NCBI RefSeq assembly: GCF_000384475.1 | Contig: NZ_ARWB01000001.1 | Location: forward strand, 1,032,022 to 1,096,021 | Source of the DNA: Methylopila sp. M107 | GTDB taxonomy: Bacteria > Pseudomonadota > Alphaproteobacteria > Rhizobiales > Methylopilaceae | Reading direction: 5' to 3' | DNA: 64,000 nucleotides | Shown here: in pieces, positions 17,894-26,765 of the stretch | Position numbering within the stretch: the first letter of the stretch is position 1 | How the letters are laid out: the number at the start of each line of letters is the position of its first letter | Program-made: the position numbers and the translations under genes | The notes under the pieces: generated by a model | Databases searched by the model: none | What the model was told of the DNA's origin: nothing | Seen by the model: only the letters and a program-made list of their open reading frames with translations

Positions 17894-18541
17894 ATGAACA
17901 GCCCGGCCAAGGCTCACGAGCCGACCATGGAGGAGATCCTGGCGTCCATCCGCCGTATCATCTCCGACGACGACAAGCCGTCCGGGAAGCCGGCCGCGCC
18001 GTCGGCGCCGGCCGTGAAGGCGGTCGCGCCGGAGCCGTTGAAAGCCGCCGACGACACCGTCGGCCAGGACGACATTGACGCGCTGTTCGCAGCAGCCGAC
18101 GAGCAGACCGCCATCGGGCAGGGCGACATCGACGCCCTGTTCCTCGACGAGGCGCCTGCGCCGGCCGCGGCCGAGAAGCCTGCGCCCGTGCTCGAGGACG
18201 ACCTCGACATCCTCGAACTGACCGAGGAGATGGAAGAGCCGGCCGCCGCGCCCCCGAAACCCGCTCCGGCTCCCGCGCCAAAGTCCGCGCCCGCGCCGGT
18301 CGCCCGACCGGCGGCGCAGGACGACCATGCGCTGATCTCTTCCGCGGTCGGCGATCAGGTCGCGTCCGCCTTCGGGTCTCTCGCGCATACGGTTCTGGCC
18401 GGCAACGCCAGGACGCTCGACGACATCGTCCGCGAGATGCTGCGGCCGATGCTGAAGACCTGGCTCGACGACAACCTGCCGCCGATGGTCGAGCGGCTCG
18501 TGCGCGCCGAGATCGAGCGTGTCGCGCGCGGTGGCCGCTGA
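17894..18541 (+). CDS. popZ: PopZ, polar organizing protein (DUF2497)
   Basis: A 215-residue protein with the three-part PopZ layout: a conserved N-terminal helix (MEEILASIRRIISDDD, residues 12-27), a Pro/Ala/acid-rich disordered middle (about 28-150) and a conserved C-terminal helical oligomerisation region (IVREMLRPMLKTWLDDNLPPMVERLVRAEI). PopZ condenses at the cell pole and tethers the ParB-parS centromere and polarity kinases. The disordered region carries two copies of a GQxDIDALF motif (57-65 and 75-83), like the CheY-binding N terminus of flagellar FliM. It lies between tolC and valS, a common order in this group. Confidence 0.92.
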   Translation: MNSPAKAHEPTMEEILASIRRIISDDDKPSGKPAAPSAPAVKAVAPEPLKAADDTVGQDDIDALFAAADEQTAIGQGDIDALFLDEAPAPAAAEKPAPVLEDDLDILELTEEMEEPAAAPPKPAPAPAPKSAPAPVARPAAQDDHALISSAVGDQVASAFGSLAHTVLAGNARTLDDIVREMLRPMLKTWLDDNLPPMVERLVRAEIERVARGGR

Positions 18542-18598
18542 CCGCTCGCGCGTGACGCTTGGCGATGGCATGGGACTGGCGTTGAGGGACGCTCTTCG

Positions 18599-18844
18599 AT
18601 GAAGACCGCTGTCGCCCATTTCGGACACAAGGTCGATCCCGGCCGAAACGACGTGGTCTATCTCTGCCTCGACCGCTGCATCCGGCTCGACGGCGCCCGC
18701 GACATGCTGATCAGCCTCGACCTCAGAAGCGCCGACGACGTCGACGAGGCGATTTCGGAACTGCGCAAGCAGCTCGAGATCGCCGGCAAGAGCGCCAAGG
18801 CCGCGCTGAAGGAGCGGGCCGGCCGCCGCAAGGGCAAGCACTGA
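18599..18844 (+). CDS. Conserved hypothetical small protein
   Basis: An 81-residue protein with no signal peptide or membrane segment. The N-terminal half is mixed beta/alpha and contains VVYLCLDRCIRLDGARDM; the C terminus is a basic helix ending RRKGKH. GAGG lies about eleven bases before the ATG. It is placed between popZ and valS. I do not recognise the family. The even spacing and a codon pattern like its neighbours suggest that it is real. Confidence 0.6.
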   Translation: MKTAVAHFGHKVDPGRNDVVYLCLDRCIRLDGARDMLISLDLRSADDVDEAISELRKQLEIAGKSAKAALKERAGRRKGKH

Positions 18845-18879
18845 TCCTGGGGCGGGCCGCATCAAGCAGAAGCGCGGAT

Positions 18880-19010
18880 CTTCTCTCCCCGGCGGGGAGA
18901 GATCGGCCGAAGGGCCGGGCGAGGGGCGTCGCCCACTCCGGAAAGCCCTCATCCGCCTCACCCGCCGCCGCTTCGCGGTCTTCACCTCTCCCCGCCGGGG
19001 AGAGGTGAAG
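18880..19010. repeat. Dispersed palindromic repeat, copy A2
   Basis: An intergenic copy between the 81-residue gene and valS. Terminal hairpins CTCTCCCCGGCGGGGAGAG and CCTCTCCCCGCCGGGGAGAGG flank a central CACTCCGGAAAGCCCTCATC block. It has the same architecture as the repeats at 2254 and 23650. Confidence 0.9.
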
Positions 19011-19137
19011 ACCGGCGGCCCTGCTTCGAGCGGTTGCCTCGGTCCGTTCGTCCCGCCCTTGACGCCCGGGCGGGGCTTCGCTTCAAGGACATCCCCTTGA
19101 CGCATACGGGCCCCGCGGCCCCGGACAGCTTTGCCAG

Positions 19138-21831
19138 ATGCTCGAAAAGACCTATTCGCCGGCCGATATCGAGCCTCGCATCGCCGCGCGCTGGGACGAG
19201 ACCGGCGCGTTCCGGGCCGGCGCGGGCGCGAAGCCGGGCGCTGAGCCGTTCTCGATCGTGATCCCGCCGCCGAACGTCACCGGCTCGCTCCACATGGGGC
19301 ACGCGCTCAACAACACGCTGCAGGACATTCTTGCGCGTTTCGAGCGGATGCGCGGTAAGGACGTGCTGTGGCAGCCCGGCATGGACCATGCCGGAATCGC
19401 GACGCAGATGGTCGTCGAGCGCCAGCTGATGGAGCGACAGCTGCCCGGCCGCCGCGACATGGGCCGCGAAAAGTTCGTCGAGCGCGTCTGGGAATGGAAG
19501 GCCGAATCCGGCGGGCGGATCTTCGAGCAGCTGAAACGCCTCGGCGCCTCGTGCGACTGGTCGCGCGAGCGCTTCACGATGGACGAGGGTCTGTCGCGCG
19601 CCGTCACGAAGCTGTTCGTGAAGATGCACCGCGAGGGCCTGATCTATCGCGACAAGCGCCTCGTGAACTGGGACCCGAAGCTGCAGACCGCGATCTCGGA
19701 CATCGAGGTCCAGTCGATCGAGACCAAGGGCTTTCTCTGGCACTTGCGCTATCCGATCGAGGGGACGGACGAGTCGATCGTGGTCGCGACCACGCGGCCC
19801 GAGACCATGCTGGGCGACAGCGGCGTCGCGGTTCATCCGGATGACGAGCGCTACAAGCATCTCGTGGGCAAGCACGTCATCCTGCCGCTGGTCGGCCGGC
19901 GCATTCCGATCGTCGCGGACGAGTATTCCGACCCCGAAAAGGGCACCGGCGCAGTGAAGATCACCCCGGCGCACGACTTCAACGACTTCGAGGTCGGCAA
20001 GCGCAACGGGCTTAAGCTGATCAACATCCTCGATGCTGAAGGGAAGCTCGCGGTCGCGGGCAACGAGGCGTTCCTCGAGGGCGTGCCGCCGTCGGAAGAT
20101 CTCGACCTCGTGCTGGCGATGCAGGGCGTCGACCGCGCCGACGCGCGTAAAAAAGTGCTCGCGCTGCTGGAAGAGCGCGAGCTGATGCTCGAGGCCGAAC
20201 CGCATCTCAACCAGGTGCCGCATGGCGACCGCTCGGGCGTCGTGATCGAGCCGTTCCTGACCGACCAGTGGTATGTCGACGCCGAAAAGCTCGCGGTCGA
20301 CGCGATGGCGGCGGTGCGCGACGGGCGCACCAAGTTCACGCCCGAAAACTGGTCGAAGACCTACTTCGAGTGGATGGAGAACATCCAGCCCTGGTGCGTC
20401 TCGCGCCAGCTCTGGTGGGGGCACCGCATCCCGGCATGGTTCGGTTCGGACGGCGAGATCTTCGTCGAGGAGACCGAAGCCGAGGCGCTCGCGGCGGCCG
20501 AAAAGCACTTTGGCGCGAAGACCGTGCTCGTCCGCGACGAGGACGTCCTCGACACATGGTTCTCGTCAGGCCTCTGGCCGTTCTCCACCATGGGCTGGCC
20601 GGACCAGACGGCGGAGCTCCAAAAATACTATCCGACCTCGGTGCTGGTCACCGGCTTCGACATCATCTTCTTCTGGGTCGCCCGGATGATGATGATGGGC
20701 CTCTACGTCACCGACGAGGTTCCGTTCCGGGACGTCTACATCCACGCCCTCGTCCGCGACGAGAAGGGCGCCAAGATGTCGAAGTCCAAGGGCAACGTCA
20801 TCGATCCGCTGGAACTCGTCGACGCCTATGGCGCGGACGCGCTGCGCTTCACGCTGGCCGCCATGGCCGCGCAGGGCAGGGACGTGAAGCTCGCCCGGTC
20901 CCGCGTCGAGGGCTATCGCAACTTCGCGACAAAACTCTGGAACGCCTCGCGCTTCGCCGAGATGAACGGCTCCGCGCCGGTCGAGGGGTTCGATCCGAAA
21001 TCGGTCAAGTCGACGCTCAACCGCTGGATTCTGGGCGAGGCCGAGAAGGCCGCGGCCGAGACGACGACGGCGATCACGGCTTTCCGCTTCAACGATGCGG
21101 CGGCTTCGGTCTATCGCTTCGTCTGGAACGTCGTCTGCGACTGGTATGTCGAACTGGCGAAGCCCGTGCTGCAGGGCGAGGGCGGGGGACCGGACGTCGA
21201 GGAGACCCGCGCGACGCTCGCCTTCATTCTCGACCAGTCGGCGGCGCTGCTGCACCCCTTCATGCCGTTCATCACCGAGGAGCTCTGGGCCGCGCGCGCG
21301 ACCCGCGACGGCATGCTGGCGCTCTCTCGCTGGCCGGACCTCAAGGGCCTCGGCGACGCGGAGGCCGAGAACGAGATCGGCTGGCTGGTGGAGCTCGTGA
21401 CCGAGCTCCGCTCAGCCCGCACCGAGATGGGCGTCGCCCCCGGCGCGACGCTGCCGCTGGTGATCGTCGGCGCCGACGCCGCCCAGACGGATCGCGCCAC
21501 CCGCTCCGCCCCGACGCTCGCCCGCATCGCCCGGGTCTCGAATGTCTCGTTCGCGGACGTCGCGCCGAAGGGCGCGATCCAGCTCTTGGTGCGCGGCGAA
21601 GTGGTCGCGGTGCCGCTCGAAGGCGTGGTGGACATCGAGGCCGAGCGCCAGCGCCTCTCCAAGGAGCGCGACAAGACGCTTGGCGAGATCAAGCGCATCG
21701 ACGGCAAGCTCTCCAACGAGAGCTTTGTCGCGCGCGCGCCCGAGGAGGTCGTCGAGGCGGAGCGCGAGAAGCGCGCCGACTACGAGGCGCGGCTTGCCAA
21801 GATCGAAGCGGCCCTGCGCCAGCTCGGCTGA
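19138..21831 (+). CDS. valS: Valyl-tRNA synthetase
   Basis: An 897-residue class Ia aminoacyl-tRNA synthetase. The HIGH-type motif HMGH is at residues 52-55 and KMSKS begins at residue 546. The editing CP1 domain lies between, and the C-terminal coiled-coil arm (IEAERQRLSKERDKTLGEIK) is typical of ValRS. It charges tRNA-Val and hydrolyses mischarged threonine. Length and motifs are normal for the bacterial enzyme. Confidence 0.98.
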   Translation: MLEKTYSPADIEPRIAARWDETGAFRAGAGAKPGAEPFSIVIPPPNVTGSLHMGHALNNTLQDILARFERMRGKDVLWQPGMDHAGIATQMVVERQLMERQLPGRRDMGREKFVERVWEWKAESGGRIFEQLKRLGASCDWSRERFTMDEGLSRAVTKLFVKMHREGLIYRDKRLVNWDPKLQTAISDIEVQSIETKGFLWHLRYPIEGTDESIVVATTRPETMLGDSGVAVHPDDERYKHLVGKHVILPLVGRRIPIVADEYSDPEKGTGAVKITPAHDFNDFEVGKRNGLKLINILDAEGKLAVAGNEAFLEGVPPSEDLDLVLAMQGVDRADARKKVLALLEERELMLEAEPHLNQVPHGDRSGVVIEPFLTDQWYVDAEKLAVDAMAAVRDGRTKFTPENWSKTYFEWMENIQPWCVSRQLWWGHRIPAWFGSDGEIFVEETEAEALAAAEKHFGAKTVLVRDEDVLDTWFSSGLWPFSTMGWPDQTAELQKYYPTSVLVTGFDIIFFWVARMMMMGLYVTDEVPFRDVYIHALVRDEKGAKMSKSKGNVIDPLELVDAYGADALRFTLAAMAAQGRDVKLARSRVEGYRNFATKLWNASRFAEMNGSAPVEGFDPKSVKSTLNRWILGEAEKAAAETTTAITAFRFNDAAASVYRFVWNVVCDWYVELAKPVLQGEGGGPDVEETRATLAFILDQSAALLHPFMPFITEELWAARATRDGMLALSRWPDLKGLGDAEAENEIGWLVELVTELRSARTEMGVAPGATLPLVIVGADAAQTDRATRSAPTLARIARVSNVSFADVAPKGAIQLLVRGEVVAVPLEGVVDIEAERQRLSKERDKTLGEIKRIDGKLSNESFVARAPEEVVEAEREKRADYEARLAKIEAALRQLG

Positions 21832-21916
21832 AACCGGCGCATTCGGTCGCACTGTCGACGCGTTCCAAAACCCTATCTTTCGAGCAGGGCGGCCGGCAGC
21901 GAGGCCAAAGATCGAC

Positions 21917-23518
21917 ATGATGACCCGACGCGACGCAGTGGCGCTGATCGGAGCAGGAGCCGGCGTATTGGCCCCGGGCTTCGCGCTCGCGCAGCAGAGC
22001 GGACCGCCGTCCTCGGCCGGCCAGCCGAGGCGCGAGGGCGCCGACGGCCGCGTGCTGTTCGAGCACGGCGTGGTGATCGAGCGCGCCCGCCAGCTCGCGA
22101 CGCAGCCCTATGCGAGGCCCGGACCCGATCTGCCGCAGGAGCTCGACCAGCTCTCCTTCGACCAGTACCGCGCGATCCGCTTCAAGCGCGATAAGGCGTT
22201 CTTCGGCCAGACCAAGAGCGGCTACCGGCTCGAGCTGTTTCCCCGCGGCTTCCTGTTCAAGACGCCGGTCGTCGTCAACCTGATCCGGGACGGCGTGCCG
22301 TCGCCGATCCCTTACGACCCCTCGCTGTTCGATTTTGGCGAGACGAAGCTCAAGGGCCGCCTGCCGGTCGACTTCGGCTTTGCGGGCGTCCGCCTGCTCT
22401 ACCCTCTCAACCGCCCGACCGTGATGGACGAACTCGCGGTGTTCATCGGCGCGAGCTACTTCCGGGTGCTCGGCGCCGGCCAGCAATACGGCATCTCCGG
22501 ACGCGGGATCGCGATCGGCACCGGCGACGAGAAGCCGGAGGAGTTTCCGGATTTCCGCGAGTTCTGGATCGAGGAGCCGGGCGCCAACGCGGCCGAACTC
22601 GTCATCCACGCGCTGCTCGACGGCCCGTCGCTCACCGGCGCCTACCGCATGGTGCTGACGCCGGGCGAGGAGACGACGCTCGCGGTCGGCACCACGCTGT
22701 TTCCGCGCGTCGACATCCCGAAGCTCGGCGTCGCGCCGCTGACCTCGATGTTCTTCTACGGCGAGAACGACCGCGCGCAGTATCGCGGCTTCCGCCCCGA
22801 GGTGCACGATTCCGACGGGCTGCTGGTCAAGACCAGCACGGGCGAATGGACCTGGCGCCCGCTGATGAACCCGGCCCAGCTGACGAAGACGCCCTATCCC
22901 GAACAGAACGTGCGCGGCTTCGGCCTGCTGCAGCGAGACCGGCTGTTCGAGCACTACCAGGACCTCGAGGTGCGCTACGACCTCAGGCCGAGCTACTGGG
23001 TCGAACCGCAGGGCGACTGGGGCCCGGGCCGCGTCGAGCTGGTGGAGATTCCGACCGAGACTGAGACCTTCGACAACATCGCGGCCTACTGGGTGCCCGA
23101 AGCCGCGCCGAAGGCCGGCGAGACGCTGCGGCGCAACTACGTCGTCCGCTCGCTGAAACTCGCCGAGAAGCTCACCCCCAAGGCGCGCGCGATCCACACT
23201 TTCGTCACCGAGGCGCAGGCGTCGGGCGGCGCCGGCAAGGGGCCGGAGAACATCCGCCGCTTCATTGTCGATTTCGCGGGCGGCGACCTCGCCTACTGGC
23301 TCGACGATCCCAAGCGGGTGGTCACCGAGACCACCGCAACGACGGGCAAGATCAACGCGGCCTATGTGGTGCCGAACCTCGAGACCAAGGGGTTCCGGCT
23401 GTTCCTCGACCACGAGATCGGCCAGCCGGGCGAAGAGGCGCATCTGCGCGGCGTGCTGAAGGTGGGCGACGCGATCCTGACGGAGACCTGGACGTTCCAG
23501 TGGAAGCGCCCGGGGTAG
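21917..23518 (+). CDS. Periplasmic glucan biosynthesis protein, OpgD/OpgG type (MdoG family)
   Basis: A 533-residue protein with a Tat-like signal (MTRRDAVALIGAGAG to FALAQ) and the MdoG beta-sandwich family sequence (for example FDQYRAIRFKRDKAFF, GVAPLTSMFFYGEN, GRVELVEIPTETETFDNIAAYWVP). Family members shape the backbone of osmoregulated periplasmic beta-glucans. It stands alone 85 bp after valS. A second paralogue at 60097-61635 is coupled to the synthase gene opgH. The Tat signal favours an OpgD-like role here, but I cannot separate OpgD from OpgG by eye. Confidence 0.9.
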   Translation: MMTRRDAVALIGAGAGVLAPGFALAQQSGPPSSAGQPRREGADGRVLFEHGVVIERARQLATQPYARPGPDLPQELDQLSFDQYRAIRFKRDKAFFGQTKSGYRLELFPRGFLFKTPVVVNLIRDGVPSPIPYDPSLFDFGETKLKGRLPVDFGFAGVRLLYPLNRPTVMDELAVFIGASYFRVLGAGQQYGISGRGIAIGTGDEKPEEFPDFREFWIEEPGANAAELVIHALLDGPSLTGAYRMVLTPGEETTLAVGTTLFPRVDIPKLGVAPLTSMFFYGENDRAQYRGFRPEVHDSDGLLVKTSTGEWTWRPLMNPAQLTKTPYPEQNVRGFGLLQRDRLFEHYQDLEVRYDLRPSYWVEPQGDWGPGRVELVEIPTETETFDNIAAYWVPEAAPKAGETLRRNYVVRSLKLAEKLTPKARAIHTFVTEAQASGGAGKGPENIRRFIVDFAGGDLAYWLDDPKRVVTETTATTGKINAAYVVPNLETKGFRLFLDHEIGQPGEEAHLRGVLKVGDAILTETWTFQWKRPG

Positions 23519-23649
23519 GGCGGGGCGCCGGCTCGGGGTCTGACGCCCCGTGGGGCCTTTTGTCGGCGCTCAACCTGAAACGGGGCGACGGCGCTCTCAT
23601 CCACCCATTGCGTTGTGAGCCAGGGCTTTCGCGTCTGAGTGCGCTCTGA

Positions 23650-23787
23650 CCTTCACCTCTCCCCGGCGGGGAGAGATCGGCCCGGAGGGCCGGGTGAGGG
23701 GGATCCGCCCTCTCCGGAAAGCGCTGATCCCCCTCACCCGCTTCGGCTTCGCCTCGCGACCTCTCCCCGCCGGGGAGAGGTGAAGAA
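23650..23787. repeat. Dispersed palindromic repeat, copy A3
   Basis: An intergenic copy between the convergent glucan gene and the asparaginase gene. Terminal hairpins CCTCTCCCCGGCGGGGAGAG and CCTCTCCCCGCCGGGGAGAGG flank inner GGGTGAGGGGG and CCCCCTCACCCG arms. It ends only 15 bp before the asparaginase stop codon, so in the convergent position it may also act as an mRNA 3'-end structure. Confidence 0.9.
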
Positions 23788-23801
23788 GGGCCGGCCCGTC
23801 C

Positions 23802-24932
23802 TCAATACTTGTACAGGATTTTCTCGATCTCCTTCGGGTCCTGCGTCTTGGTCAGCGCGAGCGAGGTGAGGATGCGGGCCTTCTGCGGGGTCTGGTCGGC
23901 CGCGACGATCCAGTCGTTTTCGTCGTCCTTCTCCTCGCCATTGTGGACCACCTGGCCCGAACCGGTGCGGGTCGCGCGGACGACGATCAGGCCCTTCTTG
24001 CGGACCTCCTTCAGCGGCTCCTCCATGTAGTCGGCGACCGAGCCGTTGCCGGTGCCGCCATAGATCAGCGCCTTGCCGCCACGATCGGCGATCGCGCCGA
24101 GGATGCCGGGGTCCATCGAGGTGTGGGCGTAGAACACGTCGACCTTCGGAAGGCTGGTGATCTGGTCGATGTCGAACTCGCTCGCCGTGGTGTGGGGCCG
24201 CGCGGGCAGGCGGTAGTAATAGGCCTTCGATTCCACCACGACCCCGAGCGGGCCGTAAAGCGACTTGAAGGTCTCGACCTTCAGCGCGTTCGACTTGGTC
24301 ACGTCGCGCGCAGAATGGATCTCGTCGTTCAGCACGACCAGCACGCCCTTGCCCTTGGACTCCGGCGCGGCCGCCGTCACGGTCGCGTTGTAGAGGTTGA
24401 GCGGGCCGTCGGCCGAGAGCGCCGTTCCGGGGCGCATCGCGCCCACGATCACCACCGGCTTGTCGGTCTTCAGCGTCAGGTTGAGGAAGTAGGAGGTTTC
24501 CTCGATCGTGTCGGTGCCGTGGGTGATCAGGACGGCGTCGACGTCGGGCTGCTTGACGAGCTCGGAAACGCGCTTGGCGAGCTTCAGCGTGCGTTCGTCG
24601 TTGTAGCTTTCCGAGCCGATCTGAAAAATCTGCTCGCCGCGGACATTGGCGACCTGCTTCATCTCGGGCACCGCCGCGATGATCTTGTCGACCGCGACCT
24701 TGGCGCTGTCATAGTCGCCGGTGTTGACCGTCGACGCGCCCGCGCCCGCGATCGTGCCGCCTGTGCCGATGACGACGATGTTGGGCTTCTTCGCCTCCGT
24801 CGCGGCCTCCGGCTTCGGCGCGGGCGCCTCCTGCGCGGTCGCGACGGCCGGTCCCGCCAGCATCAGCCCCGCCGTGATGGCCCCGAGGATGGCCGGCTTG
24901 AGCGCGCGTCGTTCGGTCTGACGTCCCATCAT
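23802..24932 (-). CDS. ansB: Type II (periplasmic) L-asparaginase
   Basis: A 376-residue precursor with a signal peptide ending near AVATAQ. The asparaginase signatures are clear: the first catalytic threonine in IGTGGTIAGAG, the second in THGTDTIEETSYFL, and MRPGTALSADGPLNLYNA. It hydrolyses asparagine, and often glutamine, to the acid and ammonia outside the cytoplasm. The start is one of two adjacent ATGs (24932 or 24929). It is transcribed divergently from the acyl-CoA synthetase gene. Confidence 0.94.
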   Translation of the reverse strand: MMGRQTERRALKPAILGAITAGLMLAGPAVATAQEAPAPKPEAATEAKKPNIVVIGTGGTIAGAGASTVNTGDYDSAKVAVDKIIAAVPEMKQVANVRGEQIFQIGSESYNDERTLKLAKRVSELVKQPDVDAVLITHGTDTIEETSYFLNLTLKTDKPVVIVGAMRPGTALSADGPLNLYNATVTAAAPESKGKGVLVVLNDEIHSARDVTKSNALKVETFKSLYGPLGVVVESKAYYYRLPARPHTTASEFDIDQITSLPKVDVFYAHTSMDPGILGAIADRGGKALIYGGTGNGSVADYMEEPLKEVRKKGLIVVRATRTGSGQVVHNGEEKDDENDWIVAADQTPQKARILTSLALTKTQDPKEIEKILYKY

Positions 24933-25146
24933 CGCTGTTCTCTCGCTTTCCCGAATGGCGGCCGCAGCTCGGCCGGCGCGACTTAAGTCGCGGTCGGGAG
25001 AGCTTACAGTCCGTTCTACGCGCTCGAAAACGACGAATGCGCTATCCGGCGTCGAAAGTTGCCACGCTCGCTTCTTCGAAAGCATGAGCGCCAAGGGCCG
25101 ACCGGCAGGGTATGGCTGCGAGCCCCGCAATCCATCGCCTCGAGAC

Positions 25147-26682
25147 ATGTCGACCGAAACCCAGGCCCTTCCGAACCGCTTCAACCTCGCGCGCGGCTGC
25201 CTCGCCGAGAACGCGCGGCTGCGCGGCGCCAGGACCGCGCTGACCGTCGCGGACGGGGCGGGCGGCGAAACGCTCTCGATGAGCTTCACCGAGGCGGAAG
25301 CTGCGGTGCTGGCGCTTGCGGGCGGGTTCGACGCGCTTGGCCTCGCGCCCGGGTCGCGGGTGGTGATCCGGATGGGCAATGAGGTCGACACCATCCTCGT
25401 GTTCTTCGCCGTCATCGCGGCCGGCCACGTCGCTGTCCCGACCTCGATGATGCTGACGCCGGACGAGGCGCGCTTCGTGGTCGCGAATTCGGAAGCCGCC
25501 GCCGTCGTGCTCGGGAGCGAGGCCGCCGACGAGACCGGCTATGGCGACGCGCTCGTGATCGACGCAGCGCGGCTCGCCGGGCTGAAGCGGTCGGCGCCGC
25601 TCGCCGACTACGCCGACACCGCGGGCGAGGACCCCGCTTATCTGGTCTACACCTCCGGCACGACCGGCAAGCCCAAGGGCGTCGTCCACGCGCATCGCGT
25701 CGCGCTCGGCCGCCGGCCGATGCACAGCCACTGGCTCGACCTGCGCGAGACCGACGTCGTGCTGCACGCCGGCGCGTTCAACTGGACCTACACGATCGGC
25801 GTCGGCGTGCTCGATCCGTGGGTCTGCGGCGCCGCGGCGACGCTGGCGCGCAACGTCTCCGATCCGTCGGTCTGGCCGGAGCTGATACGACGTCATCGCG
25901 TAACGATTTTTGCGGCTGTTCCAGGCGTCTATCGACAGATATTAAAGCGCGGCATGAGCGACGCCGGCGCGCTCGCCACGCTTCGCCACGGCGTCACCGC
26001 CGGCGAGGCGTTCCCGGCCGCGCTGCTCGACGAATGGCGGGAGCGGACCGGCCGGGAGATCTACGAGGCGTTCGGGATGAGCGAGATCTCGACCTTCATC
26101 TCGTCCTGTCCCTCGGTCCCGACGAAGTCCGGATCGCCCGGAAAACCGCAACCAGGCCGCACCGTCGTGGCGCTGCCGGCCGAGGGCGGCGAGACTCCGC
26201 TGCGCCAGGGCGAGACCGGCCTGCTCGCCGTCCGCCGCTCCGATCCCGGCCTCATGCTCGGCTACTGGAAGCGGCCGGACGAGGAGGCGACGGCGTTCCG
26301 CGGCGACTGGTTCGTGGCCGGGGACCTCGTCTCCTTCGACGAGGACGGCTACATGCGCCATCACGGCCGGGACGACGATGTCATGAACGCGCTCGGCTAC
26401 CGCGTCTCCCCCACGGAGGTCGAGGAGGCGGTGGCGGCGCATCCCTCGGTCGCCGAAGTCGGCGTCACGGAATGGCGCGCGCGGGCCGACCTCACCTTGA
26501 TCGCGGCCTTCGTTGTGCTGCGCGAAGGGTTTGGGCCGGACGAGACCGGCATCGCGGAGACCTGCGCGGCGCGGCTCGCCTCCTACAAGCGGCCGAAGGT
26601 GCTTCATTTCGTGGAAAAGCTGCCGCGTTCCGCCAACGGCAAGCTGCTCAGGCGGAAGCTCGCGGAGACGGTCGGGGCATGA
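25147..26682 (+). CDS. AMP-forming acyl-CoA synthetase family protein
   Basis: A 511-residue adenylating enzyme of the ANL superfamily. It has the P-loop-like motif YTSGTTGKPKGVVHAHR, the A5-like motif YEAFGMSEIS, the hinge and ATP-binding block GDLVSFDEDGYMRHHGRDDD, and the C-terminal catalytic lysine in RSANGKLLRRKL. The sequence resembles benzoate- or medium-chain acyl-CoA ligases, but the substrate cannot be read with confidence. The ATG at 25147 is preferred; an in-frame ATG at 25084 would add 21 residues without a visible domain. Confidence 0.88.
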   Translation: MSTETQALPNRFNLARGCLAENARLRGARTALTVADGAGGETLSMSFTEAEAAVLALAGGFDALGLAPGSRVVIRMGNEVDTILVFFAVIAAGHVAVPTSMMLTPDEARFVVANSEAAAVVLGSEAADETGYGDALVIDAARLAGLKRSAPLADYADTAGEDPAYLVYTSGTTGKPKGVVHAHRVALGRRPMHSHWLDLRETDVVLHAGAFNWTYTIGVGVLDPWVCGAAATLARNVSDPSVWPELIRRHRVTIFAAVPGVYRQILKRGMSDAGALATLRHGVTAGEAFPAALLDEWRERTGREIYEAFGMSEISTFISSCPSVPTKSGSPGKPQPGRTVVALPAEGGETPLRQGETGLLAVRRSDPGLMLGYWKRPDEEATAFRGDWFVAGDLVSFDEDGYMRHHGRDDDVMNALGYRVSPTEVEEAVAAHPSVAEVGVTEWRARADLTLIAAFVVLREGFGPDETGIAETCAARLASYKRPKVLHFVEKLPRSANGKLLRRKLAETVGA

Positions 26683-26765
26683 GTTGTCAGCACCATATTC
26701 CGCGCCGGGCGCGGTGACCTCAACCGTCCGGGCCTCGTGAAGACGCGGGCAGGACGGCGGAGCAT

